A stretch of 64,000 nucleotides of DNA from Streptomyces xanthochromogenes (GTDB lineage: Bacteria; Actinomycetota; Actinomycetes; Streptomycetales; Streptomycetaceae): assembly GCF_014650455.1 (NCBI RefSeq), contig NZ_BMUZ01000007.1:1-64000 (forward strand). Reading direction: 5' to 3'. The stretch's first letter is position 1; each line of letters opens with the position of its first letter. A program made the translations under genes and the position numbers. Below, in pieces: positions 1-6,713 of the stretch. The notes below the pieces were generated by a model that ran no database searches, was not told where the DNA came from, and worked only from the letters and a program-made list of their open reading frames with translations.

Positions 1-378
1 CATGAATGTTTACCCGTAATCGGGTGCACACATCACGTAAGAGCGGGACGGAACCACCGGAATAAGGCGGACCGTCCACAGCGTCCTCGCTGTGTTGTTG
101 CCTGCCCGCCACGAGGGCCGACAGGACTTTTCAAAGGAACCTCGATCCGCCGAAGCGGATACGGGGTTGTCAATCTGGCGTTGACTTTTGGCACGCTGTT
201 GAGTTCTCAAGGAACGGACGCTTCCTTTGTACTCACCCTCTCGGGCTTTCCTCCGGGCGCTTCCCTTCGGTATTTCGTGTTCCCGACTCTATCAGACTCT
301 TTCGTGTCCGATTCCCCGTCGGAATGGGGATTCGCTTCCAGGTATTCGCTTTCGCGTTTTCCCTTTCGGCGTGTCCCG
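1..378 (-). promoter_or_regulatory. 5' leader of an rRNA operon; 16S rRNA starts beyond the left edge
   Basis: Read on the minus strand, this stretch matches the well-known Streptomyces pre-16S leader. It has the boxA-type antitermination segment, then a spacer with CAACGCCAGATTGACAACCC, and ends in GGGTAAACATTCATG. From knowledge of these operons, that end lies immediately 5' of the conserved 16S start. No part of mature 16S is inside the window. The identification is by recall of the leader, not by alignment. No protein-coding gene is supported between 1 and 541. Confidence 0.82.
196..216 (-). promoter_or_regulatory. boxA-like antitermination sequence of the rRNA leader
   Basis: On the minus strand the segment reads GTTCCTTGAGAACTCAACAG, the boxA-type element found before Streptomyces 16S genes. 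It contains the small palindrome TTGAG-AA-CTCAA. In rRNA operons boxA binds the Nus antitermination complex; nusA itself is in this window at 47565-48554. Function is inferred from position and similarity. Confidence 0.6.
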
Positions 379-409
379 ACTTTATCAGAGATTCTGAAGC
401 CGGATTCCC
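286..409 (-). promoter_or_regulatory. tandem rRNA promoters (two matching modules)
   Basis: Two 31-bp modules on the minus strand share one layout: GGGAATC, 15 bases, then TGATAAAGT (379-409) or TGATAGAGT (286-316), followed by CGGGA. TAAAGT/TAGAGT is a good -10 hexamer of the kind seen at Streptomyces rRNA operons. Neither has a TTGACA-type -35 at 17 bases; the shared GAATC sits near that place instead. Tandem promoters are usual for these operons. Which module is active cannot be told from sequence. Confidence 0.6.
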
Positions 410-480
410 GCCCCGTTCCGGTCCCCCGTACGACACTTGACTGTGCCGGGTTCCCGTTCAGGCGGAGACATAAACCTACT

Positions 481-520
481 GGAGCGGGGCGCCTCGATGC
501 AAATCGAGGCGCCCCGCTCC
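481..520 (-). terminator. Rho-independent-type terminator of rnj
   Basis: A perfect 18-bp stem (481-498 with 503-520) is closed by the tetraloop GCAA, 21 bp beyond the rnj stop codon. As usual in Streptomyces there is no long U tract. It also separates rnj from the start of the rRNA promoter region. Confidence 0.85.
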
Positions 521-541
521 GGAGGTACGTCCGTGGGACCG

Positions 542-2227
542 TCAGACCTCGACGACCACGGGCAGGATCATCGGACGCCTGCGGTAGGTGTCCGAGACCC
601 ACTTGCCGACCGAGCGACGGATCAGCTGCTGGAGCTGGTGGGGCTCGACCACGCCGTCCTGGGCGGAACGGTTCAGGGCTTCCTCGATCTTCGCGACCAC
701 CGGAGTGAATGCCGAATCCTCGATGCCGGAACCGCGGGCCTGGATGTGCGGGCCGCTGGTGATCTTGCCGCTGCTGGAGTCGACGACCACGTACACCGAG
801 ATGATGCCCTCGTCGCCGAGGATGCGGCGGTCCTTGAGGGAGGACTCCGTCACGTCGCCGACCGAGAGGCCGTCGACGTAGACGTAACCGGCCTGGACCT
901 TGCCGACGATTCTCGCGGTGCCGTCGACCAGGTCGACGACCACGCCGTCCTCGGCGATGACGATGTGGTTCTTCGGGACGCCGGTGAGCGCTCCGAGTTC
1001 CGCGTTCGCCCGCAGGTGGCGCCATTCGCCGTGGACCGGCATCAGGTTCTTCGGCTTGCAGATGTTGTAGAAGTACAGCAGCTCGCCGGCCGAGGCGTGG
1101 CCCGAGACGTGCACCTTGGCGTTGCCCTTGTGGACGACGTTGGCGCCCCAGCGGGTCAGGCCGTTGATGACGCGGTAGACCGCGTTCTCGTTGCCCGGGA
1201 TGAGCGACGACGCGAGGATCACGGTGTCGCCCGGAACGATCCGGATCTGGTGGTCGCGGTTGGCCATGCGGGAGAGCGCGGCCATCGGCTCGCCCTGCGA
1301 GCCGGTGCAGACCAGTACGACCTCGTCGTCCGGCAGGTCGTCGAGGGTCTTGACGTCGACGACGAGGCCGGCCGGGACCTTGAGGTAGCCGAGGTCGCGG
1401 GCGATGCCCATGTTGCGGACCATCGAGCGGCCTACGAAGGCGACGCGGCGGCCGTATTCGTGGGCGGCGTCCAGGATCTGCTGGATGCGGTGCACGTGGC
1501 TGGCGAAGCTGGCCACGATGATCCGCTTGTCGGCGTTCGCGAAGACGGTGCGCAGGACGTTGGAGATGTCCCGCTCCGGCGGCACGAATCCGGGGACCTC
1601 GGCGTTCGTCGAGTCGGAGAGGAGGAGGTCGATGCCTTCCTCGCTCAGCCGGGCGAAGGCGTGCAGGTCGGTGAGGCGCCCGTCGAGCGGGAGCTGGTCC
1701 ATCTTGAAGTCGCCGGTGGCGACGGCCATGCCCGCGGGGGTGCGGATGGCGACCGCGAGGGCGTCGGGGATGGAGTGGTTGACGGCGACGAATTCGCAGT
1801 CGAAGGGGCCCAGGCGCTCGCGGTCGCCTTCGGCGACCTCCAGCGTGTAGGGGCGGATGCGGTGCTCCTGGAGCTTGGCCTCGATGAGTGCGAGGGTCAG
1901 CTTGGAGCCGATGAGCGGGATGTCCGGCTTCTCGCGGAGCAGGAAGGGGACGCCGCCGATGTGGTCCTCGTGGCCGTGCGTCAGGACGATGCCCTCGATG
2001 TCGTCGAGGCGGTCCCTGATGGAGCTGAAGTCGGGCAGGATCAGGTCGATGCCGGGCTGCTCCTCCTCGGGGAAGAGGACGCCACAGTCGACGATGAGCA
2101 GGCGGCCGCCGAACTCGAAGACGGTCATGTTTCGGCCGATTTCGCCGAGACCGCCGAGTGGGGTGACGCGCAGGCCGTTCTTGGGAAGCTGCGGCGGGGT
2201 GCCGAGTTCGGGATGCGGATGACTCAA
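542..2227 (-). CDS. rnj: ribonuclease J
   Basis: A 561-residue metallo-beta-lactamase/beta-CASP ribonuclease with endo- and 5'-3' exonuclease activity in mRNA turnover and rRNA processing. The zinc-binding motif HGHEDH is at residues 84-89, followed by the beta-CASP insert and a C-terminal domain. The start is the TTG at 2227: GAGGAG lies 8 bases upstream and translation begins MSHPHPELG, the usual start in the genus; length also matches the family. An in-frame start at 2284 lacks a comparable ribosome site. It lies downstream of dapA, separated by a hairpin, and next to an rRNA operon. Confidence 0.96.
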   Translation of the reverse strand: MSHPHPELGTPPQLPKNGLRVTPLGGLGEIGRNMTVFEFGGRLLIVDCGVLFPEEEQPGIDLILPDFSSIRDRLDDIEGIVLTHGHEDHIGGVPFLLREKPDIPLIGSKLTLALIEAKLQEHRIRPYTLEVAEGDRERLGPFDCEFVAVNHSIPDALAVAIRTPAGMAVATGDFKMDQLPLDGRLTDLHAFARLSEEGIDLLLSDSTNAEVPGFVPPERDISNVLRTVFANADKRIIVASFASHVHRIQQILDAAHEYGRRVAFVGRSMVRNMGIARDLGYLKVPAGLVVDVKTLDDLPDDEVVLVCTGSQGEPMAALSRMANRDHQIRIVPGDTVILASSLIPGNENAVYRVINGLTRWGANVVHKGNAKVHVSGHASAGELLYFYNICKPKNLMPVHGEWRHLRANAELGALTGVPKNHIVIAEDGVVVDLVDGTARIVGKVQAGYVYVDGLSVGDVTESSLKDRRILGDEGIISVYVVVDSSSGKITSGPHIQARGSGIEDSAFTPVVAKIEEALNRSAQDGVVEPHQLQQLIRRSVGKWVSDTYRRRPMILPVVVEV

Positions 2228-2244
2228 AAGACTCTCCTCACCAC

Positions 2245-2277
2245 ACGCGCCACGTACCGGTAGGGCACGTGGCGCGT
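2245..2277 (-). terminator. inverted repeat between dapA and rnj
   Basis: An 11-bp perfect inverted repeat (ACGCGCCACGT at 2245-2255 and its complement at 2267-2277) with an 11-base loop. It lies about 75 bp beyond the dapA stop and just upstream of the rnj ribosome-binding site. It can act as a dapA terminator or as a leader hairpin of rnj; sequence does not decide between these. Confidence 0.55.
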
Positions 2278-2351
2278 ATGTCATTCGTGCACTTGCTGTT
2301 GTGTGTGGTTTCGCGCGTTGTCCGGCGCGTATTCAGTTGTGAAGTCTGTGG

Positions 2352-3251
2352 TTAGAGCTGTACCCCACCGGCTGCCAGATCGAGCGCCAGCTGGCTGGAT
2401 TCTTCCGCCGTGAGTTCGACGAGGGGCAGGCGCAGGGGTCCTGCGGGGAGTCCTTGGCGGGCGAGGGCCGCCTTGGTGGTGATGACTCCCTGGGTGCGGA
2501 ACATGCCGGTGTAGACGGGGAGCAGCTGCTGGTGGATCTCGGTGGCCTTGCGCACGTCGCCTGCGAGGTAGGCGTCCAGGAGGGCGCGCAGCTCGGGGGT
2601 GACGAGGTGGCCGACGACGGAGACGAAGCCGCAGGCGCCGACGGACAGGAGCGGCAGGTTGAGCATGTCGTCGCCGGAGTACCAGGCGAGGCCGGAGCGG
2701 GCGATGGCCCAGCTGGCGCGGCCGAGGTCGCCCTTGGCGTCCTTGTTGGCGACGATCCGGGGGTGTTCGGCGAGCCGTACGAGGGTTTCGGTGTCGATCG
2801 GGACGCCGCTGCGGCCGGGGATGTCGTAGAGCATCACGGGGAGCTCGGTGGCGTCGGCGATGGCCGAGAAGTGCCGGAACAGTCCCTCTTGTGGGGGCTT
2901 GTTGTAGTACGGCGTGACCGCGAGCAGGCCGTGCGCGCCGGAGCGTTCGGCCGTTCGGGCGAGTTCGAGGGTGTGGCGGGTGTCGTTGGTGCCGATTCCG
3001 GCGACGACGTGGGCCCGGTCTCCTACGGCTTCCAGTACGGCTCGTACGAGCTGGTCTTTCTCCGCGTCGCTGGTGGTCGGGGACTCGCCGGTGGTGCCGT
3101 TGACGACGAGTCCGTCGTTGCCTGCGTCGACCAGGTGGGCCGCCAGTCGCTGGGCGCCGTCGAGGTCGAGTGCGCCGTCCGCCGTGAAGGGCGTGATCAT
3201 GGCGGTGAGGACCCGCCCGAAGGGGGTCTGCGGAGTGGAGATCGGAGCCAT
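2352..3251 (-). CDS. dapA: 4-hydroxy-tetrahydrodipicolinate synthase
   Basis: A cytoplasmic class I aldolase condensing pyruvate with aspartate semialdehyde, the first committed step to diaminopimelate and lysine. From the ATG at 3251 it is 299 residues. GTTGE is at 52-56, the tyrosine of YDIPGRSG at 142, and the Schiff-base lysine is most likely K170 in ANKDAKG. An in-frame GTG lies three codons upstream, but neither start has a Shine-Dalgarno sequence. A TAGCGT -10-like box ends exactly 7 bases before the ATG, which favours a leaderless mRNA starting at 3251. dapB of the same pathway lies 3 kb away. Confidence 0.95.
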   Translation of the reverse strand: MAPISTPQTPFGRVLTAMITPFTADGALDLDGAQRLAAHLVDAGNDGLVVNGTTGESPTTSDAEKDQLVRAVLEAVGDRAHVVAGIGTNDTRHTLELARTAERSGAHGLLAVTPYYNKPPQEGLFRHFSAIADATELPVMLYDIPGRSGVPIDTETLVRLAEHPRIVANKDAKGDLGRASWAIARSGLAWYSGDDMLNLPLLSVGACGFVSVVGHLVTPELRALLDAYLAGDVRKATEIHQQLLPVYTGMFRTQGVITTKAALARQGLPAGPLRLPLVELTAEESSQLALDLAAGGVQL

Positions 3252-3258
3252 GGGTAAC

Positions 3259-3264
3259 ACGCTA
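3259..3264 (-). promoter_or_regulatory. -10 box of a probable leaderless dapA promoter
   Basis: The minus strand reads TAGCGT, then seven bases, then the dapA ATG. A TANNNT box at this distance is the hallmark of leaderless transcripts in actinobacteria. No convincing -35 is seen. Confidence 0.45.
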
Positions 3265-3313
3265 CTCGCTGCTCAGCGCGTGGTGCCCCCTCGGGGGCCG
3301 GTGGCTGAGGGAG

Positions 3314-3351
3314 CCCGGCACTGCCTGCTCGGGGGTTCAAGCAGTGCCGGG
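3314..3351 (-). terminator. hairpin between thyX and dapA
   Basis: CCCGGCACTGC at 3314-3324 pairs perfectly with 3341-3351 across a 16-base loop. A second, weaker 7-bp stem lies at 3384-3413, closer to the thyX stop. Together they probably end thyX transcription. The loop contains GGTTCAA, but no cloverleaf can be drawn. Confidence 0.6.
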
Positions 3352-3463
3352 TCCGTTTGATCAGCCTAGATGAACTTCACGAAACGCCGCAATACGGACA
3401 CTTTGCGCGGCGTATCCGCACATCTGTGCCGGTATGGTCGGGCGCCCGTGTCGGCGGGGGTGG

Positions 3464-4204
3464 TTACGGGGCCACCCGGCCGTTGGTGTTGAAGGCCGCA
3501 TGGGTGAGCGGCATCAGCCGGGCCCACTCCTGTTCCATCTTCTCGCCGACCATCTCGATCTCCCGCTGCGGGAAGGACGGGACCTTCGCCAGCTCGTGCT
3601 GGGTGCGCAGACCGAGGAAGTGCATCAGCGAGCGCGCGTTGCACGTCGCGTACATCGAGGAGAAGAGGCCGACCGGCAGCGTGGCGCGGGCGACTTCGCG
3701 GGCGACACCGGCCGCCAGCATCTCCTGGTAGGCCTCGTAGGAGCGGCGGTAGGAGTCCTCCATGACGCGCTCGGTCAGCTCCTGCTGGGCCGCCGTGCCG
3801 TCGACGAACTCGTACTTGCCGGGGCGGCCCTGCTGGACCAGCTTGCGGTCGGCGCCCGGGACGTAGAAGACGGGCTGGAGCTCCCTGTACCGGCCCGATT
3901 CCTCGTTGTAGGACCAGCCGACCCGGTGCCGCATGAACTCCCGGAAGACGAAGATGGGGGCGCTGATGAAGAAGGTCATCGAGTTGTGCTCGAAGGGGCT
4001 GCCGTGCCGGTCCCGCATCAGGTAGTTGATGAGGCCCTTGGAGCGCTCGGGGTCCTTCTGGAGCTCTTCCAGGGACTGCTCGCCCGCCGTGGAGACACGG
4101 GCGGCCCACAGCACGTCCGAGTCGGTAGCCGCGTGCTTGACCAGTTCGACGGTGACGTCGTTGCGGAAGCTGGGCTTGAGGTCAGGGGCGGGGGTGTCGG
4201 TCAC
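3464..4204 (-). CDS. thyX: flavin-dependent thymidylate synthase ThyX
   Basis: Makes dTMP from dUMP with FAD, NADPH and methylenetetrahydrofolate. The protein is 246 residues. The ThyX signature RHRVGWSYNEESGRY is at residues 92-106 and matches the RHRxxSxNExSxRY pattern. The start is the GTG at 4204, with GGAAGGA nine bases upstream; longer frames reaching 4405 lack such a site. dapA follows after about 210 bp. A -10-like TAGAGT lies at 4243-4248 and a palindrome just upstream of it. Confidence 0.95.
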   Translation of the reverse strand: MTDTPAPDLKPSFRNDVTVELVKHAATDSDVLWAARVSTAGEQSLEELQKDPERSKGLINYLMRDRHGSPFEHNSMTFFISAPIFVFREFMRHRVGWSYNEESGRYRELQPVFYVPGADRKLVQQGRPGKYEFVDGTAAQQELTERVMEDSYRRSYEAYQEMLAAGVAREVARATLPVGLFSSMYATCNARSLMHFLGLRTQHELAKVPSFPQREIEMVGEKMEQEWARLMPLTHAAFNTNGRVAP

Positions 4205-4242
4205 CGGCGGGTCCTTCCAATTGCGTCGCTCGGGCGGCGCCC

Positions 4243-4248
4243 ACTCTA
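4243..4248 (-). promoter_or_regulatory. -10 box of the thyX promoter
   Basis: TAGAGT on the minus strand, 38 bases upstream of the thyX start, fits the Streptomyces housekeeping -10 consensus and predicts a leader of about 32 bases with the GGAAGGA site. The -35 region (ACGGAG at 17 bases) is poor. Confidence 0.45.
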
Positions 4249-4273
4249 CGGCCCGGCACCGACATCTCCGTCT

Positions 4274-4288
4274 CTGACGGATCGTCAG
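4274..4288. promoter_or_regulatory. 15-bp operator-like inverted repeat upstream of thyX
   Basis: CTGACG-GAT-CGTCAG is a perfect inverted repeat in the divergent region between thyX (minus) and the small gene at 4404 (plus). It lies about 30 bp upstream of the proposed thyX -10. Its size and symmetry resemble TetR-family operators. No candidate regulator is nearby, so this is only a candidate site. Confidence 0.4.
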
Positions 4289-4403
4289 CACATTCTTCGG
4301 CCAATTCGGGGAATTCGGGCACCAATCGGCAGTGCCGAGCGTCTGTACCAGTAAGCAGCAGCCAGTTCGACAGCCACTCGACTTTCCCAGGAGATGTGCC
4401 CCC

Positions 4404-4643
4404 ATGTTCCGCCGGCGTGAGCCCGTTCCGTTCGCATTCGTCGCCGAGGCCGACCGCTACCGCAGCAATGTCGAGCCGCCGCCGCGCCAGCGCGCCAGCG
4501 CAGGTCAGCTCGTTGGCAGGACGCTGGTCGGGCTCACGGTCATAGCCGGTCTCACCGGTGCGCTGCTGTTCGGGCTGCCGGCCATGGAGAGTCCGCAGTC
4601 CCCCGCGCACAGCCAGCAGTCCGAGGCCTCCAACGGGCGTTGA
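4404..4643 (+). CDS. small membrane protein of unknown function
   Basis: A 79-residue product beginning MFRRREPVPF. It has a basic, hydrophilic N-terminal half, one predicted membrane helix at about residues 36-58 (VGLTVIAGLTGALLF), and a short Ser/Gln-rich tail. The ATG at 4404 is chosen because CAGGAGA lies nine bases upstream; an in-frame ATG at 4332 has no ribosome site and would add low-complexity sequence. It is divergent from thyX. I recognise no family; its role is unknown. Confidence 0.75.
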   Translation: MFRRREPVPFAFVAEADRYRSNVEPPPRQRASAGQLVGRTLVGLTVIAGLTGALLFGLPAMESPQSPAHSQQSEASNGR

Positions 4644-4779
4644 CGGGCGTACGACCGTCGCTGACCGGCCCTGACGCGCCGACGCGCGCCCGGCCCCCCG
4701 GAGGTGGCCGCGCGCCGACCTCCTCGGTAGCCTCACCCCGCACAGCCCAATCGAGCGTGCTTGTGAGTGAGGATCAGTC

Positions 4780-5340
4780 GTGCCCCTGCCCTTCCTGACG
4801 GCCGACCGCGCAGTCGACGCACCCGGTGAGTACTCCGACGACGTCGCCCTGCCCTTCGACGACCACGATCGCTGGCGGCGGCCCTACCGGCCCGGCCCCT
4901 GGCGGGTCGGCGCGGCGGCCATGCTGCTGCTCCTCGCCTCGTTCGTGCTGCTCGCGGCCGTCATCATCGCGGCCGCGGGGGAACCGGCGGGGGCCGTCGC
5001 CGTCCTGGGCATCGCCGTGCTCGTGATCGCCTCCGCGCTGCGGCTGCTGCGCGTCGGGGTGTGGGTCAGCCGGGCCGGGCTGCGCCGGGTCGCCTTCCTC
5101 ACCACGACCACGGTGGCGTGGCCGCGGATCTCGGGCGTACGCACGGTGCAGCAGCCGGTGCGCTGGCTCGGGCTTCCCCGCACGGTCCAGGGGCAGGCGC
5201 TGCTCGCCGAGCGGCAGGGCGGCGAGACGCTTCCGCCGCTGCTCACCGACCACAACGCGGACTTCCTGGGCCGCGGCGACGCCTTCGACCGGGCGGCCGA
5301 CCTGGTGGAGGCCTGGGGCGACGAGTACCGCCGCTGCTGA
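4780..5340 (+). CDS. membrane protein with a bacterial PH-like domain
   Basis: A 186-residue protein. After an acidic N-terminus (about 40 residues) come two membrane helices at about 44-67 and 70-92 in an Ala/Leu-rich stretch, then a soluble domain. Its WVSRAGLRRV...TTTTVAWPRISGVR pattern is that of bacterial PH-like (bPH) domains. The GTG start at 4780 follows GAGGATC by a suitable distance. It converges with the gene at 5459. The cellular role of such proteins is not established. Confidence 0.8.
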   Translation: MPLPFLTADRAVDAPGEYSDDVALPFDDHDRWRRPYRPGPWRVGAAAMLLLLASFVLLAAVIIAAAGEPAGAVAVLGIAVLVIASALRLLRVGVWVSRAGLRRVAFLTTTTVAWPRISGVRTVQQPVRWLGLPRTVQGQALLAERQGGETLPPLLTDHNADFLGRGDAFDRAADLVEAWGDEYRRC

Positions 5341-5458
5341 GGGGACCGGCGCTGCGGCGGCCTGAGCCGCCCGAGCGCCGTCGAGTCCGTCCCGCCACGC
5401 CTGCCCCGGCAGCCCTGGCAGGCCCTGGCCGTCGGACCCGGCCGTCGGACGTGTGCCG

Positions 5459-5911
5459 TCAGACTCCGGCCGGCTTGTTCTCGTGCAGGGCGATCGCCCG
5501 CTGCATCGCCTTGCGGGCCCGCGGGGTGTCGCGGGCGTCCTGGTAGGCGACGGCGAGGCGGAACCAGCAGCGCCAGTCGTCGGGCGCGTCCTCCGTCTCG
5601 GCCTTGCGGCGGGCGAAGACCGCGTCGGCCGAGTCGCGGTCGATGCGGCCGCCCTCGGTGCGGACCAACTCGTCGACGGGCAGGCCGCCTTCGGCCTCCA
5701 GGGCCACGGCGAGCCGGTTGGCCCGGGTCACGAAGCGGGTGTTGGCCCACAGGAACCAGATGCCGATGACCGGCAGGATCAGCACGGCCACGCCCAGGGT
5801 GACGGTGATCCACGTGCCCTGCTCCAGGAGCAGCACGCCGCGGCTGCCGGCCAGGACGAAGTAGAAGACCAGGACGGCGGCCGTGACGAGATAGGTGATT
5901 TTTGCGCGCAT
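5459..5911 (-). CDS. two-helix membrane protein with a TPR-like C-terminus
   Basis: A 150-residue product from the ATG at 5911. Two membrane helices lie at about residues 5-27 and 33-54, followed by a soluble part whose end (FRLAVAYQDARDTPRARKAM) looks like one tetratricopeptide helix pair. It starts 17 bp after dapB and has no ribosome site of its own, so translation may depend on dapB. Function is unknown; position alone does not place it in lysine synthesis. Confidence 0.8.
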   Translation of the reverse strand: MRAKITYLVTAAVLVFYFVLAGSRGVLLLEQGTWITVTLGVAVLILPVIGIWFLWANTRFVTRANRLAVALEAEGGLPVDELVRTEGGRIDRDSADAVFARRKAETEDAPDDWRCWFRLAVAYQDARDTPRARKAMQRAIALHENKPAGV

Positions 5912-5928
5912 GAGGCCGACGGTGCCGC

Positions 5929-6681
5929 TCAGTTGAGGTCGAGGAAGTGTTCCAGGCCGAAGGTGAGGCCGGGAGTGGTCACCACGCGGCGGGCGCCGAG
6001 CAGGATGCCCGGCATGAAGCTGCTGTGGTGGAGGGAGTCGTGGCGCACGGTCAGGGTCTCGCCCTCGGCCCCGAGCAGTACTTCCTGGTGGGCCAGGAGA
6101 CCGCGTAGCCGGACGGCGTGCACGGGAATGCCGTCCACGTCGGCGCCGCGGGCGCCGTCGAGCGCCGTGGTGGTGGCGTCCGGTGCGGGGGCGACGCCGG
6201 CTTCGGCGCGGGCCGCCGCGATCAGCTGGGCGGTGCGGGTCGCGGTGCCGGAGGGGGCGTCGACCTTGTTGGGGTGGTGCAGCTCGACGACCTCGACGGA
6301 CTCGAAGTAGGGGGCGGCGAGCTGGGCGAACTTCATCGTGAGTACGGCGCCGATGGAGAAGTTCGGGGCGATGAGCACACCGGTCGCCGGGGAGGCGGCG
6401 AGCCAGGTGTTCAGCTGCGCGAGGCGGTCCTCGGTCCAGCCCGTGGTGCCGACGACGGCGTGGATTCCGTGGCGTACACAGAACTCCAGGTTGTCCATCA
6501 CCGAGGCGGGAGTGGTCAGTTCGACCGCGACCTGGGCGCCCGTGTCGGCGAGCGTCTCCAGGCTGTCGCCGCGGCCGAGGGCGGCGACCAGCTCCATGTC
6601 CTCGGCGGCTTCCACGGCTCGTACCGCCTCGGAGCCGATCCGGCCCTTGGCTCCGAGGACCGCCACGCGCAGCTTGCTCAT
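5929..6681 (-). CDS. dapB: 4-hydroxy-tetrahydrodipicolinate reductase
   Basis: The second dedicated enzyme of the diaminopimelate/lysine pathway, reducing the DapA product with NAD(P)H. It is 250 residues. The nucleotide-binding GAKGRIG is at 10-16, and the catalytic/substrate segment ELHHPNKVDAPSGTA lies mid-protein. The ATG is preceded by AAGGAAA. It follows the M16 protease gene by 32 bp and is probably the distal part of the rpsO-pnp-protease transcription unit. Confidence 0.96.
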   Translation of the reverse strand: MSKLRVAVLGAKGRIGSEAVRAVEAAEDMELVAALGRGDSLETLADTGAQVAVELTTPASVMDNLEFCVRHGIHAVVGTTGWTEDRLAQLNTWLAASPATGVLIAPNFSIGAVLTMKFAQLAAPYFESVEVVELHHPNKVDAPSGTATRTAQLIAAARAEAGVAPAPDATTTALDGARGADVDGIPVHAVRLRGLLAHQEVLLGAEGETLTVRHDSLHHSSFMPGILLGARRVVTTPGLTFGLEHFLDLN

Positions 6682-6713
6682 TCGCTTGTTTCCTTAAGGG
6701 GTTACGAGACCTT

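Noticed and set aside
437..442. TTGACT on the plus strand as a promoter
   Set aside because: No -10 at 16-19 bases and no plus-strand gene downstream.
437..2263. 608-codon open frame on the plus strand over rnj
   Set aside because: It is the G/C-rich shadow of rnj, with repetitive V/D/E-rich translation and no ribosome site or family pattern; rnj is unmistakable on the other strand.
3314..3360. tRNA-like GGTTCAA in the thyX-dapA gap
   Set aside because: No acceptor stem, D-arm or anticodon arm can be folded around it; the segment is better explained as an 11-bp terminator-type hairpin.
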